A DNA stretch of 64,000 nt from Herbaspirillum rhizosphaerae_A. Its GTDB lineage: Bacteria > Pseudomonadota > Gammaproteobacteria > Burkholderiales > Burkholderiaceae_D. The notes under the pieces are model-generated. The model was not told where the DNA came from and ran no database searches. It saw only the letters and a list, made by a program, of their open reading frames with translations. Shown piece by piece: positions 1-8,485 of this stretch. The stretch's first letter is position 1. Each line of letters opens with the position of its first letter. The position numbers and the translations under genes are program-made. The DNA lies in assembly GCF_046025915.1 (NCBI RefSeq), contig NZ_JAQQFR010000003.1:124001-188000 (forward strand), in the 5' to 3' direction.

Positions 1-48
1 ACCTGCACGTGCTTTGGTATTTGGCTCACTCCATCTCAAAAAAACCTC

Positions 49-294
49 ATGATCGATTCGCTCGAAATTCAAAAACTCAAGTTGCAACTGACGATATACA
101 ACACAGCTCTGCATGCAATCTACTCAGCGCTATCTCCAACTCAGCGCGATATCGCCCTGACCATATTTCGAACAACAACAGAAAATGCACGGGCGACTCT
201 TCAGAAGGAGGGATCCGCTCAGGACGCCATCAATTTATATACCGAACTCTGTACTTCGACCGAAAATGGGATGCGAGGGCATAGATTTCCTTGA
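49..294 (+). CDS. small hypothetical protein, possibly cut by the window edge
   Basis: An 81-residue reading frame, mostly helical in character, rich in Leu/Thr/Ala, with no family I recognise. There is no Shine-Dalgarno sequence before the ATG, and the frame stays open upstream to base 1, so the true start may lie outside the window. Its last residues (about 260-294) run up against the decayed istA remnant on the other strand, so the original C-terminus may have been replaced by insertion-sequence debris. It could be a truncated host gene or a chance frame. Confidence 0.4.
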   Translation: MIDSLEIQKLKLQLTIYNTALHAIYSALSPTQRDIALTIFRTTTENARATLQKEGSAQDAINLYTELCTSTENGMRGHRFP

Positions 295-297
295 ATG

Positions 298-713
298 GCA
301 GCTCGGTCGGTAATCGTTTTGTTCCTTTGCAGGCAGAATTGCTCTCTTCCAATTGATCCACTTTCCGTTGTCGGCCGAACGCGGCAACGCGATCATAAGA
401 ACGCATGCATTTGCTTGAGGCTGCGTTTTTGCTTGCGAGATTTGGTGGATTCAGTTTTCAGCGCTGTGGACAGTTTGAATGCGGGCACATCCAACGCACT
501 GGCTGAACGCCGGTCAGCGTAGGCTGGCGCTATAGTTTCAGAGCGCAGGGTGCGTCTACGGTATTCCTGGAGATTGCCAAGTCGCTTGGAAATCGCCCTC
601 AGCGATATCTGGTCATGCAGGTGCCGGCGCCGAATAATCCCTGCTAACGCCACGTCGATCACTCCAATAACTGGGCCCGTTTTCGATCCAGATCTACATC
701 CGGACGTCAGCAT
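298..713 (-). pseudogene. decayed IS21-family transposase remnant (istA-like)
   Basis: Read on the minus strand, the segment encodes IstA-like N-terminal text: a helix-turn-helix with 'HDQISLRAISKRLG', then 'YADRRSASALD', then 'STKSRKQKRSLKQMHA'. Between the first two blocks the bases for SRNTV are still present but in a shifted frame, which gives a scrambled 'NLQEYRRRT'. After KQMHAFL a stop occurs, and the text continues in another frame as 'RSYDRVAAFGRQRK' and 'SACKG', which fits a small deletion plus frameshift. The DDE catalytic part and istB are absent. The assignment rests on remembered IS21 IstA sequences and is an inference; the multiple frame shifts are visible directly. Confidence 0.6.
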
Positions 714-808
714 AGGAGCGCACTAGCAGCTCGTTTCATGCTTTCGATTGATGAGTTCGAGGTAGTTTACTCAATTTACGGACAATAACTCACGCTTTTC
801 TAGGCGGC

Positions 809-860
809 TTGACAGGCATTGATCTGCTCATTAGTATGCATATACATTAATGCATATGCA
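809..860 (+). promoter_or_regulatory. sigma70 promoter with overlapping palindrome, MarR autoregulatory site
   Basis: TTGACA at 809-814 and TAGTAT at 832-837 are separated by exactly 17 bp. An imperfect 24-bp palindrome (837-860; half-sites TGCATATACATT and AATGCATATGCA, one mismatch) begins on the last base of the -10 box and covers the expected transcription start. A MarR-type gene starts 62 bp downstream, so this is most simply its own operator. The rest of 714-922 shows nothing else. Confidence 0.75.
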
Positions 861-922
861 TCGATTTATTCGGCAAGTTTTTAACGCGCTTGTTGAAAGG
901 TCGGTTCGGAAGGTAATTGAGC

Positions 923-1357
923 ATGTTTAACCAATGTACTTGCACCCGTTTGCGCCGGCTTACCCGTCGCATTACGTCGATTTATGACCGGCATTTGTTG
1001 CCGGACGAGCTGACCATCAGCCAGTACTCGTTGCTGAGCCGCGTGGGCAGGCACGGTTCTATCGCCAATATTCGCCTGGCGGCGGAGATGGGCATGGATC
1101 GAAGCACCTTGAGCCGCAACATCAGGCCGCTGATGACCGCCGGGTGGATCGCCACCGTCGACATGCCACCCGACGAACACGTCGACAAGCGCTCGTTCGG
1201 CCTGACCTTGAGTACGGCAGGCAAGGCCAAGCTGGAGGCTGCACGCCATAACTGGGTGGAGGCGCAGTTGGAAATCGACGGCTTGCTGGGCGAAGACATG
1301 CATGCGGCGCTGTCCGGCATGATCGACGATGCCTATGAGCGATTGCAGGAAGCTTGA
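923..1357 (+). CDS. MarR-family transcriptional regulator
   Basis: A 144-residue winged-helix regulator. The ATG at 923 is preceded by GGAAGG at a good distance; a TTG two codons earlier sits too close to it. Helix-turn-helix residues run 'SIANIRLAAEMGMDRSTLSRNIRPLMTAGWI', followed by the wing with 'DKRSFGLTLSTAGKAKLEAA', the usual MarR signature. An N-terminal 'CTCTRLRRLTRRIT' contains two cysteines that could sense oxidants, as in OhrR-type members, but that is a guess. It sits behind its own palindromic promoter and 139 bp ahead of an MFS transporter on the same strand, which is the common arrangement of a MarR repressor controlling an exporter. Confidence 0.85.
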   Translation: MFNQCTCTRLRRLTRRITSIYDRHLLPDELTISQYSLLSRVGRHGSIANIRLAAEMGMDRSTLSRNIRPLMTAGWIATVDMPPDEHVDKRSFGLTLSTAGKAKLEAARHNWVEAQLEIDGLLGEDMHAALSGMIDDAYERLQEA

Positions 1358-1496
1358 TCCGGCAGTCTCCGCGAGAACGAACAAGCGATTGGCATCAAGC
1401 GAACACCGAACACCCATTGAGCACCATCATTGCCGTCAGCACGTCAGGCACTGATGGTTTTTTATTCTTCTTTTTATCCTTCTCTGATTGAGCGTC

Positions 1497-2795
1497 ATGA
1501 ATAAAGTCACGCAAGCCATCGCCACGCGCACTTCACATCGGTTCAGTTATGCCTGGGTCGTGGTCGCGGTCATCTTTCTCGTCTTGCTGACCTCGGCCGG
1601 GATCCGCGCCACGCCGTCGGTCATGATCCTGCCGCTGGAGCATGAGTTCGGCTGGAATCGTTCCACCATCTCGCTGGCGATTTCTTTCAACATCGCCTTG
1701 TACGGTCTGATCGGTCCCTTCGCAGCGGCGGCAATGCAGCGCTTCGGCATTCGTCCGGTGGTGATGGGCGCGCTGGTGCTGCTGTCGGTCGGCACCGCTC
1801 TGAGTACGCTGATGCAAATGCCGTGGCACATGGTCATGACCTGGGGCCTGCTGGTCGGCTCTGGCACCGGCGTTGCCGCCAATACGCTGGGTGCGACGAT
1901 TGTCAGCCGCTGGTTTGAAATGCGCCGCGGTCTGGCGATGGGTTTGCTTACTGCCAGCGCCGCGACCGGGCAGATGGTGTTCTTGCCGCTGATGGCGTCG
2001 ATGGTGGAGCATTACGGCTGGCGCTCGGTGGCGTTCCTGGTTGCCATCGTGGCTGCTGTCGCTGTGCCATTGGTCGCGCTGTTCCTGCCGGAACGTCCAT
2101 CCGACGTCGGTCTGCGCCGCTATGGCCAGGCTGCTGATGCGCCTGCCGATGCAGAGGTGAAGCAGCGTAATCCGCTGACGATCGCTTTCGATTCGCTGCG
2201 CCAGGCGATGAAGGTGCGCGACTTCTGGCTGCTGTTTTTCAGCTTCTTCGTCTGCGGCATGAGCACCAACGGTTACATCGGCACGCAATTCATCGCCATG
2301 TGCAATGACTACGGCATTTCAGAAGTCGGTGGCGCCAGCATCCTGGCGGCGATGGGTATGCTCGATCTGGTCGGCACCACCTTGTCGGGATGGTTGTCGG
2401 ATCGCTTCAATCCACGCGTGCTGCTGTTCTGGTATTACGGTCTGCGCGGCATCGCGCTGATCTTCCTGCCTTATGCTTTTGGTCTCGACTATTTCGGCCT
2501 GACCGTGTTCGCGATCTTCTACGGACTTGACTGGATCGCTACCGTACCGCCGACCGTGCGTCTGGCCAATGATGTGTTCGGTCGTCTGGCAGCACCTATC
2601 GTGTTCGGCTGGATCGTCGCCGGTCATCAGCTCGGCGCCGCTGCCGCCACCACGATATCGGGCTTCATGCGTGCCAACCTTGGTGATTACACGGCGTCGT
2701 CGATATTGATGGGCGTGGCCTGTCTGATCGGCGCCGTCATGGTGTTGCGCATCAAGGGTGAGCAGCACGGCAAGCCGGTGGCTGTTGCAGCGTAA
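1497..2795 (+). CDS. major facilitator superfamily transporter
   Basis: A 432-residue inner-membrane protein with about 12 hydrophobic segments in two halves. The central loop (about residues 200-240, 'GLRRYGQAADAPADAEVKQR') is hydrophilic, and a motif-A-like 'GWLSDRFNPR' lies in the second half. 'VSRWFEMRRGLAMGLLTASAATGQ' resembles oxalate/formate-type and monocarboxylate MFS carriers (MCT-like). The ATG at 1497 is chosen over an upstream TTG at 1488; no strong ribosome site favours either. It follows the MarR gene and ends just before a strong terminator, so the two may form one unit. Substrate unknown. Confidence 0.85.
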   Translation: MNKVTQAIATRTSHRFSYAWVVVAVIFLVLLTSAGIRATPSVMILPLEHEFGWNRSTISLAISFNIALYGLIGPFAAAAMQRFGIRPVVMGALVLLSVGTALSTLMQMPWHMVMTWGLLVGSGTGVAANTLGATIVSRWFEMRRGLAMGLLTASAATGQMVFLPLMASMVEHYGWRSVAFLVAIVAAVAVPLVALFLPERPSDVGLRRYGQAADAPADAEVKQRNPLTIAFDSLRQAMKVRDFWLLFFSFFVCGMSTNGYIGTQFIAMCNDYGISEVGGASILAAMGMLDLVGTTLSGWLSDRFNPRVLLFWYYGLRGIALIFLPYAFGLDYFGLTVFAIFYGLDWIATVPPTVRLANDVFGRLAAPIVFGWIVAGHQLGAAAATTISGFMRANLGDYTASSILMGVACLIGAVMVLRIKGEQHGKPVAVAA

Positions 2796-2810
2796 AGCAC
2801 CATCTACTAA

Positions 2811-2848
2811 AAACCGCCCGCATCCTGAAAAGGAGCGGGCGGTTTTTT
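2811..2848 (+). terminator. intrinsic terminator after the MFS gene
   Basis: A stem of AACCGCCCGC and GCGGGCGGTT encloses a 13-nt loop and is followed by a run of T. The run of A before the stem lets it also serve the convergent esterase gene on the minus strand. Confidence 0.9.
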
Positions 2849-2872
2849 ATTGCCTCAAGGTGAGAGCAGTGT

Positions 2873-3904
2873 TTACTTCGCCAGTGCCTTGCGCAGGTTG
2901 GAAGTCGCCAGATCGATGGCGCTCTTCGCAGCTGGTGTATCGCCCAGCGCATTGAGCATCACAAAGTCATGGATGGTGCCGAGGTAGCGCACTTGTGTCA
3001 CCGGTACGCCTGCCTTGGCCAGCTTGGCGGCGTAGGCTTCGCCTTCGTCGCGCAGCACATCGTTTTCATCAGTGATGACCAGTGCCGGCGGCAGATCCTT
3101 CAGCTGTTCCAGTGTCGCGTTCAGCGGTGCGATATGCGGATCCTTGCGGTTGGCGCCAGCCGGCAGGTAGGCATTCCAGAACCACTTCATTGCTTCCTTG
3201 GTCAGCCACGGACCATTGGCGAACTGGTTGTACGAACCGTTTTCAAAATTGGTGTCGGTTACCGGGTAGAACAACACCTGATACTTGATCGCCGGTCCCT
3301 TGCGTTCCTTCGCCAGCAGGCTCACGACAGCAGTCATGTTGCCACCCACGCTGTCGCCGGCAATTGCCAGGCGGCTTGCATCGACGTTGAATTCAGCAGC
3401 ATGCTCGGCGACATATTTGGTCGCGGCATAGTCCTGCTCGATGGCGATCGGATAACGTGCTTCCGGCGAGCGGTCGTAGTCGACAAACACCACGGCGACT
3501 TTGGCACCGTCAACGATCTGGCGCACCAGACGATCATGGGTATTGACGTCGCCCATCACCCAGCCTGCGCCGTGGAAATACATCACCACCGGCAGTGTTT
3601 CCTTGTTGCCTTGTGGGCGCAGGATACGGATGCGTGTGCTGCCGGTCGGACCGACCGGGATCACACGGTCTTCGATATCGGCGGCTGGTTTTGCGACCTT
3701 GCCCGCCTGTGCGCCGGCCAGCAGGTTGCGGGCTTGTTCAGGAGTCAGTGTGTAGATCGGAGGACCGCCGGCTGCGGACAGCACGTCGAGGAAGCCTTGG
3801 GTTTGTGGCTCTACCGAAGCGGCAGTCGCGCTTTGCACGGTGAGGGCTGTGGAAGCGGCCAGTGCGACGGCGCTGAGGGCGAGAACTTGTTTGATCGATT
3901 TCAT
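2873..3904 (-). CDS. secreted alpha/beta hydrolase, HSL-type esterase
   Basis: A 343-residue protein with a clear Sec signal peptide (Lys-rich start, hydrophobic core, A-T-A-A-S near residue 30), so it is probably periplasmic. It has the hormone-sensitive-lipase oxyanion motif HGAGW at residue 111, the nucleophile serine in GDSVGG (S185), 'VITDENDVLRDEG' containing the acidic residue, and 'GTIHDFVML' containing the catalytic His. HGAGW and GDSVGG differ slightly from the usual HGGGW and GDSAGG. The ATG at 3904 follows AAAGGA; an in-frame ATG 14 codons earlier has no such site. Probably hydrolyses short-chain esters; the natural substrate is unknown. Confidence 0.88.
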   Translation of the reverse strand: MKSIKQVLALSAVALAASTALTVQSATAASVEPQTQGFLDVLSAAGGPPIYTLTPEQARNLLAGAQAGKVAKPAADIEDRVIPVGPTGSTRIRILRPQGNKETLPVVMYFHGAGWVMGDVNTHDRLVRQIVDGAKVAVVFVDYDRSPEARYPIAIEQDYAATKYVAEHAAEFNVDASRLAIAGDSVGGNMTAVVSLLAKERKGPAIKYQVLFYPVTDTNFENGSYNQFANGPWLTKEAMKWFWNAYLPAGANRKDPHIAPLNATLEQLKDLPPALVITDENDVLRDEGEAYAAKLAKAGVPVTQVRYLGTIHDFVMLNALGDTPAAKSAIDLATSNLRKALAK

Positions 3905-4186
3905 GATGTTTCCTTTCAGGGGGGGCGAGGTGGTTTTTAAAATCAAGCAATTAAATTGTGTGCAATGTATTTGGCGCTTCTGTATCTAAAATTCTTCAAT
4001 GCGTAATGCATGCGCCTTCCTCTTCTTTGGGACCCTTTATCGTTGGCGTCCGGTTCGTTTGGTTAGTGCATGGAATGGATATTAAATTGAGTAAAATTAA
4101 ATTGCAAGCAATTTAAATAAAAATACAGCACGCGGCATTTTCCGGAAAGCGATGCGAGGCAAACGATAGCGCTGCAATAAGCACAA
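3905..4186. other. AT-rich intergenic region upstream of the esterase gene
   Basis: No gene is visible between the esterase start and the terminator of dkgB. The stretch is clearly AT-richer than its surroundings around 3940-4130 and must contain the minus-strand esterase promoter. The pieces 'caagcaattaaattg' and 'ttgcaagcaattta' repeat a CAAGCAATT core at 3943 and about 4105 and could be a binding site. I found no convincing -35/-10 pair. Confidence 0.4.
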
Positions 4187-4219
4187 CACCCCGCCGGCAT
4201 CAGCCATGCAGGCGGGGTG
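4187..4219 (-). terminator. probable terminator of dkgB
   Basis: The arms CACCCCGCC (4187-4195) and GGCGGGGTG (4211-4219) pair perfectly over 9 bp. On the minus strand the stem is followed by TTGTGCTTATT, only a weak U-tract. It lies 58 bp beyond the dkgB stop. Confidence 0.6.
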
Positions 4220-4277
4220 GCATGCCGTTCTGTGCCGTTCTCTTCCCGCAAGACGGAAAGAGAGCGCTGCATTCAGC

Positions 4278-5081
4278 TCAATCCCACTGCGGCGCAAAGT
4301 CAGGATTGGCGAGACGATCATTGCGATCGAGCCGGGAGATGGCATCCATCTCCGCATCTGTCAGGCGGATGTCTTTTGCCGCCAGATTGCTTTCCAGATT
4401 GGCGCGCTTGGTCGAGGAGGGGATGGTGGCAAAGCCTTGCTGCAGCGACCATGCCAGAGCGATTTGCGCCGGATTGGCCTGATGCGCCTTGGCGATTTCA
4501 ACGATCACCGGGTCGGTCATCACCTTGCCATACGCCAGGGGCATATAAGCAGTCAGGTGAATACCCTGGCTGCGCGCGAAATCCACCACCTTGCGGTTTT
4601 GCAGGAAAGGGTGGATCTCGATCTGCTGGGTCGCGATTTCCTTGGCGCCGACGGCATCGATGGCCTGCTTCAGATGCGCGATGGTGAAGTTTGATACGCC
4701 GATCAGCTTCGTCAGGCCTTGCACCTTGGCTTCGGCCAGCGCTTCCATGTAGGTCGCGACGGCGATGGTGTCGTTCGGCGCGGGCCAGTGGATCAGCGTC
4801 AGGTCGACTTGATCCATCTGCAATTTGGAGAGGCTTTCCTTCAGGCTAGTGATGAGTTTGTCTTTGGACAAATTCTCGGTCCAGATCTTGGTAGTGACGA
4901 ACAGCTCGTTGCGCGCCAGCTTGGCGGCAGCGATGGCTTTGCCGACCTCGGCTTCATTGCCGTAGATCTGGGCGGTGTCGATATGGCGGTAGCCGAGGTC
5001 GAGGCCGTTGGTGACCGAATCGATGACTTGTTGTTCCTTCAGGCGAAAGGTGCCGAGACCGAAAGCGGGAATGTTGTTCAT
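4278..5081 (-). CDS. dkgB: 2,5-diketo-D-gluconate reductase B, aldo-keto reductase
   Basis: A 267-residue cytoplasmic (alpha/beta)8-barrel NADPH-dependent reductase, collinear with E. coli DkgB. Shared blocks include 'IPAFGLGTFRLK', 'IDTAQIYGNEAEVG' (catalytic Asp and Tyr), 'TTKIWTENLSKDKLI' (catalytic Lys), 'LTLIHWPAPND' (catalytic His), 'IPSSTKRANLESNLAA' (cofactor site) and a C-terminal 'DFAPQWD'. The family reduces diketogluconate, methylglyoxal and other reactive aldehydes. An inverted repeat upstream (5271-5291) closely matches one in front of the pirin gene, pointing to electrophile-responsive control. It is divergent from the isochorismatase-like operon. Confidence 0.93.
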   Translation of the reverse strand: MNNIPAFGLGTFRLKEQQVIDSVTNGLDLGYRHIDTAQIYGNEAEVGKAIAAAKLARNELFVTTKIWTENLSKDKLITSLKESLSKLQMDQVDLTLIHWPAPNDTIAVATYMEALAEAKVQGLTKLIGVSNFTIAHLKQAIDAVGAKEIATQQIEIHPFLQNRKVVDFARSQGIHLTAYMPLAYGKVMTDPVIVEIAKAHQANPAQIALAWSLQQGFATIPSSTKRANLESNLAAKDIRLTDAEMDAISRLDRNDRLANPDFAPQWD

Positions 5082-5270
5082 GGTTTTCCTTTATGGGGTT
5101 GAAGCGCGCACGTGGGCCGGCGCAATGGCGGAGGCGGGGATATGTGATGTTCCTCAGCGCCCCTGCATGGACTGCAGTATGCGGTTAAAGCGCCGTTGCA
5201 AAAATAGGTGGAAAGGCAAAACTTTATTGCCTGGTAGGCAAAGATGTCGATGCTGAGTGCTTTGAAATCT

Positions 5271-5291
5271 ATTTTCGAATATTTCGATAAT
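5271..5291. promoter_or_regulatory. LysR-type operator (T-N11-A dyad) upstream of dkgB
   Basis: The half-sites ATTTTCGAA and TTCGATAAT flank a central TAT, one mismatch from a perfect dyad. The core fits the T-N11-A LysR box and nearly equals the palindrome at 13247-13271 before pirin/azoR. The rest of the 360-bp divergent region 5082-5441 shows no gene; its right part (5390-5440) carries the ribosome site of the next gene. Confidence 0.65.
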
Positions 5292-5441
5292 TGATCCTTA
5301 ATCTTTCCGTTTTTCTTTCGTTTCCTGTTCGCCCATACTTCGCTCCATGGTGAACGACATAGAGAAATACGGGCACCAAGGAACGACAAAATTAAGTAAA
5401 CACCCTTATCGAATTAATCGACCATACCTCAGGAGAACATC

Positions 5442-6095
5442 ATGGCAATCGCAAAAGCACAACCAGGCAAAACACTGTTGAACCCAACTAACCACACGCT
5501 GATCATGATTGACCATCAATCGCAAATGTCGTTTGCGACACATTCGATCGATATGGTCACCCTGCGCAACAACGTTGCTCTGGTCGCCAAGGCCGCCAAA
5601 GAATTCAAGGTATCGACAATTTTGACAACCGTTGCCGAGAAATCCTTCTCCGGCCCGATGTTCGACGAAATCAAATCGGTGTTCCCCAATGAAGAAGTGA
5701 TCGACCGCACCAGCATGAACACTTGGGAAGACCCGCGCATCGCCGACCGCGTCAACGCCATCGGCAAGGACAAGATCGTGCTGGCCGGTCTGTGGACATC
5801 GGTATGCATCGTCGGCCCTGCGCTGTCGGCGCTGGATCAGGGTTTTGAAGTGTATGTCATCACCGACGCCAGCGGCGACGTGTCGAATGAAGCCCACCAA
5901 CGTGCCGTAGAACGCATGATCCAGCTGGGTGCGCGTCCAATGACATCGCTGCAATATCTGCTCGAACTGCAACGCGACTGGGCACGTACCGAGACTTACA
6001 ACGAGACTGTGGCAACCGCGATTGCCAACGGCGGCGCCTACGGTCTGGGCCTGATCTACGCAAAGACTATGTTCAATGCATCCGAAGGCCATTAA
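5442..6095 (+). CDS. isochorismatase-family cysteine hydrolase
   Basis: A 217-residue cytoplasmic protein of the isochorismatase/nicotinamidase superfamily, closest in style to the YcaC group. The catalytic Asp is D24 in 'LIMIDHQSQM' and the nucleophilic Cys is C122 in 'AGLWTSVCIVGPAL'. The C-terminal third is longer than in nicotinamidases, and 'YGLGLIYAKTMF' near the end is typical of this subgroup. AGGAG precedes the ATG at a good distance. It begins an operon-like run with an amidohydrolase, two XapX proteins and DoxX. Substrate unknown; the neighbour suggests hydrolysis of an amide or related compound. Confidence 0.85.
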   Translation: MAIAKAQPGKTLLNPTNHTLIMIDHQSQMSFATHSIDMVTLRNNVALVAKAAKEFKVSTILTTVAEKSFSGPMFDEIKSVFPNEEVIDRTSMNTWEDPRIADRVNAIGKDKIVLAGLWTSVCIVGPALSALDQGFEVYVITDASGDVSNEAHQRAVERMIQLGARPMTSLQYLLELQRDWARTETYNETVATAIANGGAYGLGLIYAKTMFNASEGH

Positions 6096-6198
6096 TCCTT
6101 AGCCGAGCTTCAAGCGGGATCCTGACTCAATAGCGAGCAGGATCCCAACGTTGCAGAAATTCCCTGACAAAACATAACGACTACCTCCAGGAGTGAAC

Positions 6199-8058
6199 AT
6201 GAGCGCCGACCTGATTCTGCTGAACGGAAAATTCCACACCATCGACAAAGAGCAACCGCTGGCAAGTGCCGTCGCGATCAAGGACGGCAAGTTCCTCGCT
6301 GTCGGCGATGCCGAAGCCGTCATGCGCCACCGCAACGGCAAGACCCAAGTGGTCGACCTCAATGGCCGCAGCGTCGTGCCGGGTCTGAACGATTCGCACA
6401 TCCACCTGATTCGCGGCGGCCTGAACTACAATCTCGAACTGCGCTGGGAAGGCGTGCCATCACTGGCAGACGCACTGCGCATGTTGCGCGAGCAAGCCCT
6501 GCGCACACCGCATCCCCAATGGGTGCGCGTGGTCGGTGGCTGGACCGAATTCCAATTTGCCGAACGCCGCATGCCGACGCTCGACGAGATCAACGCTGCA
6601 GCACCTGACACCCCGGTTTTCATCCTGCATTTGTATGACCGTGCCTTGCTCAACCGCGCCGCCTTGCGTGCCGTTGGTTACACCAAGGACACACCGAATC
6701 CACCGGGCGGCGAAATCCAGCGTGACGCCAGCGGCAATCCGACCGGCATGCTGATCGCTCGTCCGAACGCCATGATCTTGTACGCGACGCTGGCCAAAGG
6801 TCCGTCGCTGCCGCTGGACCAGCAAGTCAATTCCACACGCCAGTTCATGCGTGAACTCAATCGTCTCGGCGTCACCAGCGCCATCGACGCCGGCGGTGGT
6901 TTTCAGAACTATCCGGAAGACTACGCCATCATCGACCAGCTGGCGCGCGATCAGCAACTGACCGTCCGCATCGCCTACAACCTGTTCACGCAGAACAAGG
7001 GTAAGGAGCTGGGAGACTTCGAGCGCTGGACCGACATGATCAAGCCGGGGCAGGGCGACGATTTCTATCGCCACAACGGCGCCGGCGAAATGCTGGTGTT
7101 CTCGGCGGCCGACTTTGAAGACTTCCTCGAACCGCGTCCTGAACTGGCCGCCGGCATGGAAGACGAACTCGAAAAAGTGGTGCGCCATCTGGTGTCGAAC
7201 CGCTGGCCGTTCCGCCTGCATGCGACCTACGACGAATCGATCAGCCGCATGCTTGATGTGTTCGAAAAAGTGAATCGCGACATTCCATTCAACGGCTTGC
7301 ACTGGATGTTTGACCACGCCGAAACCATTTCGCCGCGCAACATTGAGCGCGTGCGCGAACTCGGCGGCGGTCTGGCGATCCAGCATCGCATGGCCTTCCA
7401 GGGCGAATATTTCGTTGATCGTTACGGTAAGGAGGCCGCCAAGGCAACACCACCAGTGGCGCGCATGCTCGACATGGGCGTACCGGTCGGCGCAGGCACC
7501 GATGCCACTCGCGTTGCCAGCTATAACCCGTGGACTGCGCTGTATTGGCTGGTATCAGGCAAGACCGTCGGCGGCATGCAACTGGCTGAGGCCGGCTTGC
7601 CGCGTGAAACGGCACTCGAACTGTGGACTGCAGGCAGTGCCTGGTTCTCCAACGAGCAAGGCAAGAAGGGCCGCATCAAGGACGGTCAACTGGCTGATCT
7701 CGTCGTGTTGTCCTCGGACTTTTTCAGCGTACCGGAAGAAGATATCAAAGCCATCGAATCGGTGATGACAGTAGTCGGCGGCAAGATCGTCTACGGTGCG
7801 GCCGAGTTCGATCCGCTGGCGCCGCCACCGATCCCGGTCTTGCCTGACTGGTCGCCGGTGAAGACCGTGCCGGGCCACTATCGTCCGGTGGCAAAGTCGT
7901 CAGCCACTCAACAAAAACAATCCGCGATGCCGCATCAATGCGCGGGCGCTTGCAACGTACACGCCCACTCGCATGATGTCGCCCGCCGCTCGTCGGTACC
8001 GGCCTCGAACTACTCAGGCTTCTGGGGCGCGCTCGGCTGCAGCTGCTTCGCTTTCTGA
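6199..8058 (+). CDS. amidohydrolase family 3 (YtcJ-like) with Cys/His-rich tail
   Basis: A 619-residue metal-dependent hydrolase. 'VVPGLNDSHIHLIRGG' is the first metal-binding HxH, 'RLHATYDES' and 'HWMFDHAET' supply later histidines, and 'VGAGTDATRVASYNPW' supplies the last Asp. The C-terminal 'GRIKDGQLADLVVLSSDFF' is the composite beta-sandwich signature. About 55 residues beyond the normal end form an unusual tail with four Cys and several His ('HQCAGACNVHAHSH', 'GALGCSCFAF'). The ATG at 6199 follows CCAGGAG; an upstream GTG at 6193 overlaps that site. It lies 103 bp after the isochorismatase-like gene, so the two probably act in one degradative step pair. Confidence 0.85.
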   Translation: MSADLILLNGKFHTIDKEQPLASAVAIKDGKFLAVGDAEAVMRHRNGKTQVVDLNGRSVVPGLNDSHIHLIRGGLNYNLELRWEGVPSLADALRMLREQALRTPHPQWVRVVGGWTEFQFAERRMPTLDEINAAAPDTPVFILHLYDRALLNRAALRAVGYTKDTPNPPGGEIQRDASGNPTGMLIARPNAMILYATLAKGPSLPLDQQVNSTRQFMRELNRLGVTSAIDAGGGFQNYPEDYAIIDQLARDQQLTVRIAYNLFTQNKGKELGDFERWTDMIKPGQGDDFYRHNGAGEMLVFSAADFEDFLEPRPELAAGMEDELEKVVRHLVSNRWPFRLHATYDESISRMLDVFEKVNRDIPFNGLHWMFDHAETISPRNIERVRELGGGLAIQHRMAFQGEYFVDRYGKEAAKATPPVARMLDMGVPVGAGTDATRVASYNPWTALYWLVSGKTVGGMQLAEAGLPRETALELWTAGSAWFSNEQGKKGRIKDGQLADLVVLSSDFFSVPEEDIKAIESVMTVVGGKIVYGAAEFDPLAPPPIPVLPDWSPVKTVPGHYRPVAKSSATQQKQSAMPHQCAGACNVHAHSHDVARRSSVPASNYSGFWGALGCSCFAF

Positions 8059-8074
8059 TCTGGAGATTTTAAAA

Positions 8075-8272
8075 ATGTCGTATTCCAAAGTGATCTGGGG
8101 ACTGGTGCTCTCCTTTTTAGTCGGCTTTTGCTGCCATCTGGCGCAGATTCCCGTGCCGTCGCCGCCGGTTCTCAGCGGTGCGTTGCTGGTGTTCACGATG
8201 AGCAGTGGTTACTGGCTGGTGGATCGTTACCTGGCCTCACGCGTTGCCAAGGGCGTAGAGGTGAAAGCATGA
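8075..8272 (+). CDS. XapX/DUF1427-type small membrane protein
   Basis: A 65-residue protein with two hydrophobic segments separated by 'QIPVPSPPVLSG', the Pro-rich turn typical of the XapX domain. GGAG lies before the ATG. The last four bases overlap the start of the next gene (ATGA), so the two are translationally coupled. Family function is not established; members often sit beside hydrolases and transporters. Confidence 0.7.
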   Translation: MSYSKVIWGLVLSFLVGFCCHLAQIPVPSPPVLSGALLVFTMSSGYWLVDRYLASRVAKGVEVKA

Positions 8273-8436
8273 GTGCGCTCTTTACAGGTGCCGTGCTGGG
8301 CGCCCTGATCGGTGCGGTCTGCCGCTGGTTCGGTTTGCCATCGCCGACGCCGCCGACACCAGTCGGCGCCTCTCTGGTGGTGGCAATGACGCTGGGCTAT
8401 GTGGTCGCCGGGTTTGTCCTGGTTGGTCATTTCTAA
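8269..8436 (+). CDS. XapX domain protein
   Basis: A 55-residue membrane protein with the motif 'RWFGLPSPTPPTPVGA', a close match to the XapX consensus, between two membrane segments. It starts at the ATGA overlap with the preceding XapX-like gene. The two share topology and could form a hetero-oligomer. No function can be assigned from sequence. Confidence 0.75.
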   Translation: MSALFTGAVLGALIGAVCRWFGLPSPTPPTPVGASLVVAMTLGYVVAGFVLVGHF

Positions 8437-8485
8437 TTTTCAAATTCAATTTCTGATCTTTGATTTCCAACTGAGGAGAATCATC

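Noticed and set aside
9..284. 91-residue plus-strand frame overlapping the small hypothetical gene
   Set aside because: Composition is poor (many Arg/Asn/Ser, no hydrophobic pattern) and it overlaps a better frame almost entirely.
881..1417. Long minus-strand frame opposite the MarR gene
   Set aside because: It is the shadow of the helix-turn-helix gene; no ribosome site and no family resemblance.
2969..3940. 323-codon plus-strand frame opposite the esterase gene
   Set aside because: A mirror of codon usage in the real gene; its Cys/His-rich text has no domain, and the esterase has full catalytic motifs.
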